A stretch of 64,000 nucleotides of DNA from Bacteroidales bacterium (GCA_017651645.1 JAGCCO010000042.1:129821-193820), one strand, 5' to 3'; shown: positions 47,179 through 55,376, counted from the first letter of the stretch. Numbers and translations are program-made. The notes: generated by a model from the letters alone, not told the origin.

Positions 47179-48309
47179 ATGAACAACTATTGCATCATCA
47201 TGGCCGGTGGCATCGGAAGCCGTTTCTGGCCCCTCAGCAAGGACAATTATCCGAAGCAATTCCTTGATATATTAGGCACGGGAAAGAGTTTCATCCGTAG
47301 CACATACGAGCGTTTCAGCCCTGTCATCCCCGACGAGAACTTCCTCGTGGTGACGAACAAAGCCTACAAACAACTCGTTTTGGAGCACCTGCCCATGCTG
47401 CGTCCTGACCAAGTGCTTTGTGAACCTGCCCGCCGTAATACAGCCCCTTGCATCGCCTACGCTGCCTATCATATCCAAAGCCGTTGCACGGATGCCAACA
47501 TTGTCGTCACTCCTGCCGATCATTTGGTGACCAACGAAGTGGAGTTTCAGCGCATCATTCGTTTGGGCTTTGATTTCTTGACCAAGAACCAAAACGCCTT
47601 GTTGACTATTGGCATCAAGCCCAGCCGACCTGAGACGGGGTATGGTTATATTCAAGTACCTAAAGAGAATGCTGAATGTAGAATGCTGAATGTAGAATGC
47701 AAAAAGGATTCTGATAAGAATAATTCAGCATTCAGCATTCATAATTCAGCATTTCCGGAGGTGGTAAAAGTGGAAATGTTCAAGGAAAAACCCAATTACG
47801 AAACGGCTTTGAAGTTCGTCGCTGAAGGCAACTTTTTCTGGAACAGCGGCATTTTCCTTTGGACACTTGACGGCATCATGAAGGCGTTCAAGCAATACTT
47901 GCCGGAGATGGTTGAAGTCTTCGAAAAAGGCATCTACAACTTCGGTACACCTGAGGAGCAGGACTTCATCAACGACCATTTTGTGGACTGTCCCAACATC
48001 AGCATCGATTATGGGGTGATGGAGAAGTCGCCGAACACTTACACTATCCCTGCCGACTTTGGTTGGAGCGACATCGGCACTTGGGGTTCGTTGTTCACCC
48101 ATGCCAAAAAAGACGACCTTGGCAATGCTCTGCGAGGCAAGGTGGTCTCAGTGGACAACAAAAACACTATCATCAATATAGAGGAAGGCAACGAAGCCGT
48201 GGTAGAAGGCTTGGAGGATTATCTCGTGGCTTTCCGTGATCATTCATTGCTAGTGTGTAAGCTCAGTGATGAGCAACAGATTAAAGTTTGGATTGAAGGA
48301 TTGAAATAA
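47179..48309 (+). CDS. manC: Mannose-1-phosphate guanylyltransferase with in-frame hairpin insert
   Basis: 376 residues. Makes GDP-mannose for surface glycans. Start ATG at 47179 (MNNYCIIMAGGIGSRFWPLS) has the nucleotide-binding signature; later blocks are CEPARRNTAPCIAYA, TPADHLV and WNSGIFLWTLDGIM. Between RPETGYGYIQ and VVKVEMFKEKP, where family members have a short loop, about 30 residues (ECRMLNVECKKDSDKNNSAF and SIHNSAF) are encoded by a near-perfect inverted repeat. Without it the length would fit the usual 350-360 for the short type. A longer upstream frame to 47056 overlaps the lipoprotein gene and is rejected. Confidence 0.92.
   Translation: MNNYCIIMAGGIGSRFWPLSKDNYPKQFLDILGTGKSFIRSTYERFSPVIPDENFLVVTNKAYKQLVLEHLPMLRPDQVLCEPARRNTAPCIAYAAYHIQSRCTDANIVVTPADHLVTNEVEFQRIIRLGFDFLTKNQNALLTIGIKPSRPETGYGYIQVPKENAECRMLNVECKKDSDKNNSAFSIHNSAFPEVVKVEMFKEKPNYETALKFVAEGNFFWNSGIFLWTLDGIMKAFKQYLPEMVEVFEKGIYNFGTPEEQDFINDHFVDCPNISIDYGVMEKSPNTYTIPADFGWSDIGTWGSLFTHAKKDDLGNALRGKVVSVDNKNTIINIEEGNEAVVEGLEDYLVAFRDHSLLVCKLSDEQQIKVWIEGLK
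47667..47756. repeat. AATGCTGAATGTAGAATGC inverted array in frame in manC
   Basis: The left arm (two AATGCTGAATGTAG words) is matched on the other strand by AATTCAGCATTCAGCATTC with a second short copy, so the whole 90 bases can fold on itself. It contains no stop in the manC frame. Confidence 0.82.
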
Positions 48310-48319
48310 TACTTGTGCC

Positions 48320-49075
48320 GTGGAAAATCAGCCGTTAGTTTCTGTTATCATGCCATGCTACAACATGGAGAAGTTCATTGCCTACACTATAGAATCGGTG
48401 CAGCGACAGACTTATCCACATTGGGAGCTTCTTATCGTTGATGACGCATCGACGGACAGGACGGCTGATATTATCAAAAGTCATCAAGAGCAAGATGACA
48501 GGATTCGGTTTTTCGTTAAATCCCAGCACTCCGGCATTGCTGACACCCGAAATCGATGCTTGAAAATGGCCAATGGCCAGTTTTTGGCTTTTCTCGATTC
48601 CGATGACCTCTGGCATCCGGAAAAAATTGAACAGCAGTTACAATTCATGACCGAGCGAAACATTGGTTTCAGTTATTCAAGCTACGATTGCGTTGACGAG
48701 GCGGGAAAACCATTGGGGAAAACCATCAAATCGATAGGAGATTTGAACTACGAAGCCTATCTTCGAAACACTATCATCGGTTGTTCCACCGTCATGGTCG
48801 ACAAAACCATTGTCGGTGAAGTCGTCGTTCCTAATTTCCGTACCAGTGAAGACACCGCCACATGGCTCAATATCCTGAAAAGAGGTTTTCTGGCTTATGC
48901 CATTGAGCAGCCTTTGACTTCTTATCGAATCCGGCAACACTCGGCCAGTTCCAACAAACTGAAAGCCTCTTCTGACCTTTGGAGAGTGTACCGAAAAAAC
49001 GAGAAACTGCCTCTGCTTAAAGCCCTTGCTTGTTTTAGTAGCTACGCTTTCAACGCCATCAAAAAACGCCTGTGA
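48320..49075 (+). CDS. Family 2 glycosyltransferase
   Basis: 251 residues from a GTG at 48320 (MENQPLVSVIMPCYNMEKF). VIMPCYN opens the GT-A fold, LLIVDDASTDRTADII holds the donor aspartates, and LAFLDSDDLWHPEKIEQQ contains the DxD motif. It adds one sugar from a nucleotide-sugar donor to a lipid-linked or surface glycan. It is 10 bases from manC and overlaps the following acyltransferase-like gene (TGATG), which groups it with capsule or O-antigen assembly. Confidence 0.9.
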   Translation: MENQPLVSVIMPCYNMEKFIAYTIESVQRQTYPHWELLIVDDASTDRTADIIKSHQEQDDRIRFFVKSQHSGIADTRNRCLKMANGQFLAFLDSDDLWHPEKIEQQLQFMTERNIGFSYSSYDCVDEAGKPLGKTIKSIGDLNYEAYLRNTIIGCSTVMVDKTIVGEVVVPNFRTSEDTATWLNILKRGFLAYAIEQPLTSYRIRQHSASSNKLKASSDLWRVYRKNEKLPLLKALACFSSYAFNAIKKRL

Positions 49076-49938
49076 TGCAAAGTCACAATCAGTGGAAATA
49101 TTATCTCTATAGGAATGCTTGGCGTTTTGCCGGACCTCCCCACGAAGAACAAAAGCTCAGTCAAGAGGCTTACAGCAACCTTCTTAGTATGGGTGGATTG
49201 TTGGTAAGGAATACGTATGATTTTGATTGTCAAGAAAAAACTAGCTTTTGGTATGTCATCAAAGATTCGTTCAATGGATTGGATGAGTTTTCCTCAAACG
49301 AGAGGAACAAAATCAGGCGTGCAGAGAAAGCTTTGGTTTTCAAAAGAATAGATATCGATTTATTGAAAACAAAAGGCTGGAGCATCCTGAAAGCCACGTA
49401 TGAGGATTATGCCGTTTCGGACCGGGATATGGATGAAACTGTGTTTTTGAATTATCTTTCGGAGTGTGAAAAACAGGATTTCGACTATTGGGGCATTTTT
49501 GATCAAGACCGACTTATCGGTTTTTGTACCGTATGGTTATGGCTTTCAGAGACTTGGGAATATGGACTTGTTGGTAACAAATCTAACTATAAGCTCAACA
49601 GCTGTGAATATGGTCTTATCGGTATCTTACCTGAATATAAGCACAACAACACTTATCCTTATTATGGGCTTTTCTACAAGATGAACGAGTATTATTTGGG
49701 CGAAAAAAAGTACCGTTATGTGGCTGATGGTGCCCGATCCATTACTGAGCACTCGCACATTCAAGACTTTCTCATGCAAAACCTCAACTTTCGAAAAGCT
49801 TATTGTCAACTTGAGGTGCACTATAAATGGTGGATGAAGATTGCGGTCAAAATGTTGTATCCATTCAGAAAAATCATAACTTTGCCGCGGATTAAGGCGA
49901 TTCTCAACATGGAGGCCATGCAACGTGGAGAAAAATAG
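49075..49938 (+). CDS. FemAB/GNAT-like acyltransferase candidate in glycan locus
   Basis: 287 residues from the ATG at 49075 (MQSHNQWKYYLYR). The segment SSNERNKIRRAEKALVFKRI resembles the RxxIRKA stretch of FemAB/GNAT folds that use aminoacyl-tRNA or acyl-CoA. DRLIGFCTVWLWLSETWEYG and YEYYLG-type strands could be the GNAT core, but no clear CoA loop is visible. It overlaps both neighbours, the glycosyltransferase upstream and the sugar transferase downstream, so a role in decorating the glycan is inferred. The family assignment is tentative. Confidence 0.55.
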   Translation: MQSHNQWKYYLYRNAWRFAGPPHEEQKLSQEAYSNLLSMGGLLVRNTYDFDCQEKTSFWYVIKDSFNGLDEFSSNERNKIRRAEKALVFKRIDIDLLKTKGWSILKATYEDYAVSDRDMDETVFLNYLSECEKQDFDYWGIFDQDRLIGFCTVWLWLSETWEYGLVGNKSNYKLNSCEYGLIGILPEYKHNNTYPYYGLFYKMNEYYLGEKKYRYVADGARSITEHSHIQDFLMQNLNFRKAYCQLEVHYKWWMKIAVKMLYPFRKIITLPRIKAILNMEAMQRGEK

Positions 49939-50530
49939 ACACAACATAGGATTCTTCTTCAAATGGTGCTTCGACCGTGTCGTGGCATTAGTAGGCCTTG
50001 TCCTTTTGTTTCTTCCATTGCTGCTTATCGCTATTCTCATCAAATTCGATTCTAAAGGTCCTGTTTTCTTTATGCAGTGGCGTATTGGAAAAGACGGCAA
50101 ACCTTTTAGAATCTGCAAGTTTCGCACCATGCATATGCAAGCGCAAGGCGATTCCATCACCACGGCCAATGATCCGCGGGTGACTCGGATAGGTCGTTGG
50201 TTGCGCCACAGCAAGGTGGATTGTCTCACCGAGCTTGTCAATGTCTTTATTGGACAGATGAGCTTCGTGGGGCCGCGTCCCGATGTGCCGGGTTATGCCG
50301 ACCAACTTCAAGGCGACGACCGTCGTATCTTGCAACTTCGTCCAGGCATCACGGGTCCCGCCAGCATCAAATACCGTAACGAAGAGGAGCTGCTCGCGCA
50401 ACAAGCTGACCCGAAATGGTACAATGACAATGTCATTTGGCCTGACAAAGTGAAAATCAACTTGGATTATTTAGACCATTGGAGTTTCTTCGGTGATATC
50501 AAGTTGATTTTCAAGACCGTGTTTCATTAA
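49925..50530 (+). CDS. Short-form initiating sugar-phosphate transferase (PglC/WcaJ family)
   Basis: 201 residues from a GTG at 49925, overlapping the previous gene by 14 bases. It has the PglC-like single re-entrant N-terminal helix (FDRVVALVGLVLLFLPLLLI), catalytic KFRTMHMQAQG, and CLTELVNVFIGQMSFVGPRPDVPGYAD. It moves a sugar-1-phosphate from a UDP-sugar to undecaprenyl phosphate, starting lipid-linked assembly. The WbpM-like product (a UDP-4-keto-6-deoxy-HexNAc derivative) is a plausible donor. It ends the run, followed by a hairpin region and a tRNA on the other strand. Confidence 0.9.
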   Translation: MEKNRHNIGFFFKWCFDRVVALVGLVLLFLPLLLIAILIKFDSKGPVFFMQWRIGKDGKPFRICKFRTMHMQAQGDSITTANDPRVTRIGRWLRHSKVDCLTELVNVFIGQMSFVGPRPDVPGYADQLQGDDRRILQLRPGITGPASIKYRNEEELLAQQADPKWYNDNVIWPDKVKINLDYLDHWSFFGDIKLIFKTVFH

Positions 50531-50620
50531 TCCCAGCCCCAGAGGGGCGACAGGAGCTAAAGCAGACGATGAAGTCCCTCCTTTTTGCATGTGGTCGGCT
50601 GCATGCAGTTGACCACATAA
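50531..50620. repeat. CCAGAGGGGCGACAG motif and 8-bp stem
   Basis: The dispersed motif CCCCAGAGGGGCGACAG follows the sugar transferase stop. A perfect ATGTGGTC/GACCACAT stem (50589-50618) with an inner CTGCATGCAG palindrome comes next. Confidence 0.5.
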
Positions 50621-50654
50621 AAAAACCCCGTATTATTGGGGAAATAATACGAGG
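50618..50654 (-). terminator. Intrinsic terminator of tRNA-Asn
   Basis: On the minus strand CCTCGTATTATT, a short loop and AATAATACGGGG are followed by a run of seven T. It lies about 33 bases downstream of the tRNA 3' end. Confidence 0.8.
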
Positions 50655-50687
50655 CCAAAAAATTAATAACATGAAACATAAAAATTG

Positions 50688-50761
50688 CGCCCCCTTCAGG
50701 ACTTGAACCTGAGACCCCCTGATTAACAGTCAGATGCTCTGACCAACTGAGCTAAGGAGGC
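50688..50761 (-). tRNA. tRNA-Asn (anticodon GTT)
   Basis: 74 bases. The acceptor arms GCCTCCT and AGGGGGC pair (one G-U), the D arm is GCTC/GAGC, the anticodon stem TCTGA/TCAGG with loop CTGTTAA has anticodon GTT (50725-50727), and the T arm is TCAGG-TTCAAGT-CCTGA. CCA is not encoded. The gene stands alone, divergent from the PfkB kinase gene. Confidence 0.95.
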
Positions 50762-50929
50762 TGCACAACGTCACAGAACTTTCGTTTTGCGGCTGCAAAA
50801 ATACGGCTTTTTCTATTACCGACAATATTTTTCGGACAAAAATTTTCAAATATTTTGTATCTACCTGAAAATCAACATGGATTTTCCAGTGTATGTTAGA
50901 GATTCCCTGCGGGGAATTTATTTTTTTCC

Positions 50930-50937
50930 TATCTTTG
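50930..50937 (+). promoter_or_regulatory. -7 box of the PfkB kinase gene
   Basis: TATCTTTG, 21 bases upstream of the ATG at 50959, next to the GATTCCC..GGGGAAT small palindrome. Confidence 0.5.
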
Positions 50938-50958
50938 CCACTCTAAAAGCAAAATACT

Positions 50959-51945
50959 ATGCAACAAAAGAAAATCCTCGGAATAGGAAGCGCGCTTGTC
51001 GACATATTGAGCCAGATTCCCAATGAACAAGTGCTGCAAGAACTCAACCTCCCAAAAGGAAGCATGACCTATGTCAACACCTCTGATATCGTCAAAATCG
51101 GCGATCATATCCACCAGAAGTACGGTAGCCAACGTGCCAGCGGCGGCTCAACGGCCAACACGATGTGCGGCTTGTCGCGACTTGGCGTTGAAACCGGTTT
51201 CCTAAGCAAAATCGGCAAAGACGAAGTGGGCGAGTTTTTCAAGAAACAAATGATTGACTGTAACGTGAAACCTCAGCTGCTGACTACCGACACGCCTTCA
51301 GGTCGCGTCATCGCTATGGTGACTCCCGACGGCGAGCGCACCTTCGCCACTTGCCTCGGCGCCGCCATCGAGATGGGTCCTGACGATATCCATCCCGACC
51401 TCTTGGAGGGCTGGGATATCTTCTACGTAGAAGGCTATCTCGTGGCTAATCCTCCTTTGCTCGAGAAAGCCCTCGACACCGCCTACGCCAAAGGCATGAC
51501 AATCGCCATGGATATGGCTAGCTACAACGAAGTACAGAAACACCGAGACCTGGTACTCCGTCTTTTGGAAGACAGGTTGGACATTGTGTTTGCCAACGAA
51601 CAAGAAGCCCAAGTGCTGACGGGATTGGAAGATCCCGAAGAAGCCTTGCATTACATCGCCGAACGCTGCCAAATCGCCGTGGTGAAGGTGGGTGCCAAAG
51701 GGGCATTCATCCAACGTGGCAACGAAGTCGTCACCGTGCCACCCATGACAGCCAATGTGATTGACACCACAGGAGCTGGTGACTTATGGGCCTCAGGATT
51801 CCTCGCTGGACTCGTAAAAGGTGAAGACCTCCAGAAATGCGGCATGATGGGCGCTATCGTGGCCAAGAATATCATTGAAGTCGTAGGGGCTAAGATGGAT
51901 GACGAACGTTGGGAAAACATTCACAAGGCCATTTCGCTTTTATAA
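50959..51945 (+). CDS. PfkB family carbohydrate or nucleoside kinase (adenosine-kinase-like)
   Basis: 328 residues. GIGSALVDIL opens the ribokinase fold, ASGGSTANTMCGLSRLGVETGFLSKIGKDEVG is split as the two-Gly substrate site and lid, and DTTGAGDLWASGFLAGL is the PfkB signature with the catalytic Asp and anion hole. Member length and the early CGLSRLG block favour the adenosine-kinase/sugar-kinase subfamily; substrate cannot be fixed. Its stop TAA directly abuts the 51946-52120 element. Confidence 0.88.
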   Translation: MQQKKILGIGSALVDILSQIPNEQVLQELNLPKGSMTYVNTSDIVKIGDHIHQKYGSQRASGGSTANTMCGLSRLGVETGFLSKIGKDEVGEFFKKQMIDCNVKPQLLTTDTPSGRVIAMVTPDGERTFATCLGAAIEMGPDDIHPDLLEGWDIFYVEGYLVANPPLLEKALDTAYAKGMTIAMDMASYNEVQKHRDLVLRLLEDRLDIVFANEQEAQVLTGLEDPEEALHYIAERCQIAVVKVGAKGAFIQRGNEVVTVPPMTANVIDTTGAGDLWASGFLAGLVKGEDLQKCGMMGAIVAKNIIEVVGAKMDDERWENIHKAISLL

Positions 51946-52120
51946 TCACAAAACCCACAAAACTTTCAAAACCAATTTATTATGATGCATTACAACGACT
52001 CCCAACCGAGTCGTCGTTGTAATGCTGTAAAAGTTTGGACTGCATACAAAGGATGCGTAGGAAAGGAGCCAGTTGGCGACTTTCTTAGTAAGAGTTTTGA
52101 GGGTTTTGAAGGTTTTGTGA
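51946..52120. repeat. MITE-like element with ACAAAAC ends, copy 1
   Basis: Starts TCACAAAACCCACAAAAC on the base after the kinase stop and ends GTTTTGAAGGTTTTGTGA. The interior holds a CGACTC-CCAACC-GAGTCG hairpin and a GAGCCAGTTGGCGACTTTC core. A clear relative is at 60010-60145. No coding frame is convincing. Confidence 0.82.
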
Positions 52121-52162
52121 CAATAATATATGTATTTTGGTTGAAGATATTAGGTTTTTTCG

Positions 52163-52170
52163 TAATTTTG
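52163..52170 (+). promoter_or_regulatory. -7 box of the EF-G paralogue gene
   Basis: TAATTTTG, about 60 bases upstream of the ATG. It gives a longer leader than most genes here; a TTG at 52141-52143 sits 19 bases before it. Confidence 0.5.
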
Positions 52171-52185
52171 CGCCCACTATAGTGA

Positions 52186-52197
52186 TTTTCGCGAAAA
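52186..52197. promoter_or_regulatory. TTTTCGCGAAAA palindrome in the leader
   Basis: A perfect 12-base palindrome, close to a second ACTATAGT palindrome (52176-52183), in the predicted 5' leader of the EF-G-like gene. Operator or folding element are options; no protein is assigned. Confidence 0.4.
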
Positions 52198-52231
52198 GTA
52201 AATATTTAATAATTAGCTAGTTAGATAAAAA

Positions 52232-54367
52232 ATGAAGGAATTCCAGACAAAAGACATCCGTAACGTTGCCCTTATCGGTGCAGCTAAATCGGGTAAGACC
52301 ATCCTTGCCGAAAACATGCTTTTCGAAGGCAAGCTCATCAACAGAAAAGGAAGCACCGAGGAGAAAAACACCGTCTCTGACTATCGTCCCATCGAGATGG
52401 AACGTCAGATTTCAGTGAACGCTTCCATGATGTACACCATCTACAACGACAAGAAGATCAACATCCTGGACACCCCTGGTTTCAGTGACTTCTCTGGCGA
52501 CATCGTCAGCTGTCTCAGCGCCGCCGACATCGCCGTGTGCACGGTCAACGCACAATCGGGTGTGGAAGCCACCACCGAGAACGCCTGGCGTCATGCTGCC
52601 AACACACATAAGCCTGTTGTGTTCTTCATGAACCAACTCGACCACAGCAACGCCAACTTCGACAACACGGTCCGCGAACTGAAAGAATATTTCGGTGACA
52701 AGGTCACGCCTATCCAATATCCCGTCAACACCGGTGAAGACTTCAACGCCGTCATCGACTTGATCATGATGAAGATGTTGGTCTTCAAGAACGGCAACGG
52801 CGCCCCTGAGATTCAGGACATTCCTGCCGCCGAGATGGACAAGGCCGAAGAGCTGCACAACAACCTCATTGAGCACGCCGCCGAAGGTGAAGAAGCCCTG
52901 ATGGAGAAGTTCTTCGAAGAGATGACCCTGAGCGAGGAAGACATGGAACGCGGTATCCACCTGGGTATCGTCAACCGTGAGATGTTCCCCGTCCTTTGTG
53001 GAGCTGCCAAGCGTGGCGTGGGTGTCACCCGTCTGATGGAGTTCCTCATCAACGCCTGCCCGTCGCCTGCTGACATGCCAGCCATCAAAGCCAAGAACGG
53101 CCAGGAGTTCCACAACAGCGTCGACGACCCGACCGCCCTGTTCATCTTCAAGGTGACCACCGAACAGAACCTCGGCGACGTGGCTTGGATGCGCGTTTAT
53201 GGCGGTTCCGTCGTGAAGAGCCAAGACCTCATCAACCCGCGCACAGGCAACAAGGAGCGCATCTCACAGCTGCTTGCCTTCCGTGGCAAGAACCGTGAAG
53301 AGGTGGAAAAGGTCAACGCTGGTGATATCATCTGCACCATCAAGCTGAAGGACGGCCGCATCGGTGATTCTCTGGTCGACGCCAAGGCCGCCGAAGCCAC
53401 CTTCCCCGAGATCCCGTTCCCGACCCCGATCTTCTCGATCGCCGTCAAGGCCGTCAACTCACAAGAAGACGAGAAGCTGGGCAGCATCCTCAACGACATC
53501 CACAAGACCGATCCGACTGTCATCAGCGGCATGTCGCGTGAGCTGCGTCAGAACATCCTGCAGTGCCAGGGCGAATATCACTTCAACACCCTGAAGTGGT
53601 ACTTCGATAACGTCTATAAGCTTGCCATTGAGACCACTTCCCCGAAGATCCCGTATCGTGAGACCATCACCAAGAGCGCTAGCGCCAGCTACCGTCATAA
53701 GAAACAATCCGGTGGTAGCGGTCAGTTCGGTGAGGTGCACATGCAGCTGGCTCCTTACTTCGAGGGTTACACCGACCCGAGCGAACTGCAGGTGCGCGAC
53801 AAGCAGGAGTACGAACTGCCTTGGGGCGGTAAGCTCATCTTCGCCAACTGCGTCGTCGGTGGTGCCATCGATGCCCGATTCATGCCCGCCATCCTGAAGG
53901 GTGTGAACGAACGTCTGGAGCAGGGCCCGCTCACGGGTTCCTACGCTCGCGACATCATCGTCTACATCTACGATGGTAAGATGCACCCGGTCGACTCCAA
54001 CGAAATGGCCTTTAAGATCGCTGGTCGTATGGCCTTCAGCGCCGCCTTTAAGAACGCTGGCCCGAAGATCATGGAGCCTATCTACGACCTTGACGTGCGC
54101 ATGCCCGCTGACCTCATGGGTGCTGTGATGACCGACCTGCAAGGCCGTCGTGCCATCGTGATGGGTATGGACAGCGACCATAACTACCAGACCATCCACG
54201 CCAAGGTTCCGTTGGCCGAGATGGACCGCTATTCGACCTCATTGAGCTCACTGACCTCGGGCCGTGGAACCTTCACCATGAAGTATGCTGAATACCAGCA
54301 GGTTCCTACCGATGTCCAGAACCGCCTCCTCAAGGAGTACGAAGAGAGCCAGAAGGAAGAAGAATAA
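52232..54367 (+). CDS. Elongation factor G paralogue (EF-G2-like)
   Basis: 711 residues with all five EF-G domains. G1 is GAAKSGKT (16-23), G3 is DTPG at 80-83, and G4 is NQLD (134-137), replacing the usual NKMD-type motif. The residue after DTPG, normally the catalytic His, is Phe84 (DTPGFSDF), and the switch I region is divergent (STEEKNTVSDYRPIEMERQI). In Bacteroides an EF-G paralogue without GTPase activity (EF-G2) is known to support translation during starvation; this gene has the same kind of loss. The housekeeping FusA must be elsewhere. A strong terminator follows. Confidence 0.86.
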   Translation: MKEFQTKDIRNVALIGAAKSGKTILAENMLFEGKLINRKGSTEEKNTVSDYRPIEMERQISVNASMMYTIYNDKKINILDTPGFSDFSGDIVSCLSAADIAVCTVNAQSGVEATTENAWRHAANTHKPVVFFMNQLDHSNANFDNTVRELKEYFGDKVTPIQYPVNTGEDFNAVIDLIMMKMLVFKNGNGAPEIQDIPAAEMDKAEELHNNLIEHAAEGEEALMEKFFEEMTLSEEDMERGIHLGIVNREMFPVLCGAAKRGVGVTRLMEFLINACPSPADMPAIKAKNGQEFHNSVDDPTALFIFKVTTEQNLGDVAWMRVYGGSVVKSQDLINPRTGNKERISQLLAFRGKNREEVEKVNAGDIICTIKLKDGRIGDSLVDAKAAEATFPEIPFPTPIFSIAVKAVNSQEDEKLGSILNDIHKTDPTVISGMSRELRQNILQCQGEYHFNTLKWYFDNVYKLAIETTSPKIPYRETITKSASASYRHKKQSGGSGQFGEVHMQLAPYFEGYTDPSELQVRDKQEYELPWGGKLIFANCVVGGAIDARFMPAILKGVNERLEQGPLTGSYARDIIVYIYDGKMHPVDSNEMAFKIAGRMAFSAAFKNAGPKIMEPIYDLDVRMPADLMGAVMTDLQGRRAIVMGMDSDHNYQTIHAKVPLAEMDRYSTSLSSLTSGRGTFTMKYAEYQQVPTDVQNRLLKEYEESQKEEE

Positions 54368-54407
54368 AAAAAGAACAAGAGTATTTTTTCATAAGTATTG
54401 CATTTTT

Positions 54408-54440
54408 CCCCGTCGCAAGTTTTTGTGGCGGGGTTTTTTT
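54408..54440 (+). terminator. Intrinsic terminator after the EF-G paralogue
   Basis: CCCCGTCGCAA, a short GTTT loop and TTGTGGCGGGG pair (two G-U), followed by seven T, about 40 bases past the stop. Confidence 0.88.
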
Positions 54441-54473
54441 ATGCGAACATTTGCAAATCTGTGGAGGTTGTAT

Positions 54474-54481
54474 TATCTTTG
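54474..54481 (+). promoter_or_regulatory. -7 box of the AT-rich lipoprotein gene
   Basis: TATCTTTG, followed by a strong AAGGAGG ribosome site (54491-54497) 4 bases before the ATG, unusual among these genes. Confidence 0.55.
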
Positions 54482-54501
54482 CCTGCAAAAAAGGAGGTAA
54501 C

Positions 54502-55113
54502 ATGAAATTATTGCAAATAATATGGAACAAGAAAACTTCTCTTATTCTATCCATCATTTTATGTTTGATGTTTATTGGATGCGATAATCCAAATAAACAA
54601 AATACTAATATTGCTTCAAATGACAGTATTTGTAACGACACAATTAAAAAAGAAGAAACGAGTGCATTTAGTCCGGTACTTTTGAAAGAAATCATGTCTT
54701 TTATTGATAAAACCGATGATTTTGACATGGTAATTCCCATTTGGGCAATTAAAAAAGGAAATGTATGCAGTCTGTTTATTTCTAATTCATATTATTATGA
54801 CACACGATTTCTCATTGGTTATCAAATAATTGAAAACAAGATGGTTGCATTTTATTACAAATATGCAGATGAAAAAATGAATTATTCTGATTTTCATAAA
54901 ATGTTAGATACAATAGACAAAAGCGAATTGGAAGATGAAAGCAGTTGTTTGGATTGTTTGATTGACAGGTCAAAACTAAAAGTAGATTATCCAACGGATT
55001 ATCTTAATGAAAACTCTGAAGAAGTGAGTAATTGGTTTTTCGATCCAATTGGTAGACGATACATTATTCATAATCCAGATAGTTTAGAACTCGTCTTTGA
55101 AGGTTGTTATTAA
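54502..55113 (+). CDS. AT-rich lipoprotein, function unknown
   Basis: 203 residues from the ATG at 54502, behind a clear AAGGAGG. The signal peptide (SLILSIILCLMFIGC) ends in a lipobox with Cys27. The body has no recognised domain; it holds two Cys (SSCLDCL) and ends FFDPIGRRYIIHNPDSLELVFEGC. Base composition is far more AT-rich than its neighbours, pointing to horizontal origin. The last 33 residues are repeated, out of frame and diverged, in the fragment just downstream. Confidence 0.7.
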   Translation: MKLLQIIWNKKTSLILSIILCLMFIGCDNPNKQNTNIASNDSICNDTIKKEETSAFSPVLLKEIMSFIDKTDDFDMVIPIWAIKKGNVCSLFISNSYYYDTRFLIGYQIIENKMVAFYYKYADEKMNYSDFHKMLDTIDKSELEDESSCLDCLIDRSKLKVDYPTDYLNENSEEVSNWFFDPIGRRYIIHNPDSLELVFEGCY

Positions 55114-55117
55114 AAAA

Positions 55118-55222
55118 CTAAACTCAGACGAAGCTTTGTACACGCTGTTTGACCCATACGGAAAGATTTTCAAGGTGCACGATTGTGATAGTTTGGAATT
55201 GATATATGAAGGGGGACTTTAG
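55118..55222 (+). pseudogene. Diverged C-terminal fragment of the upstream lipoprotein
   Basis: Reading CTA AAC TCA from 55118 in a different frame gives LNSDEALYTLFDPYGKIFK, then VHDCDSLELIYEGGL and a TAG. It aligns with LNENSEEVSNWFFDPIGRR and IIHNPDSLELVFEGC at the end of the intact gene, with about half the residues identical. There is no start codon or promoter, so it is a remnant of a tandem paralogue. Confidence 0.72.
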
Positions 55223-55292
55223 AAAAGTTTCCTCTTTTTTAGGAAAGATTTTAGAAAAGTTTCCCCAATTTTAGGAAACTTTGTATTCTCTA
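55218..55292. repeat. TTAGAAAAGTTTCC tandem with inverted GGAAACTTT
   Basis: TTTAGAAAAGTTTCC occurs twice 33 bases apart and TTAGGAAACTTTG follows. The right part can fold as a hairpin. It separates the fragment from the next toxin-antitoxin module. Confidence 0.6.
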
Positions 55293-55349
55293 TAATAATC
55301 ATATTGATATTTTTTTGATTTAAAACATACAAATATTCAAAAATTGCTG

Positions 55350-55357
55350 TATTTTTG
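55350..55357 (+). promoter_or_regulatory. -7 box of the RelB-PIN module
   Basis: TATTTTTG, 20 bases before the ATG at 55377. Confidence 0.5.
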
Positions 55358-55376
55358 CAGTCAAAATATCAACATT

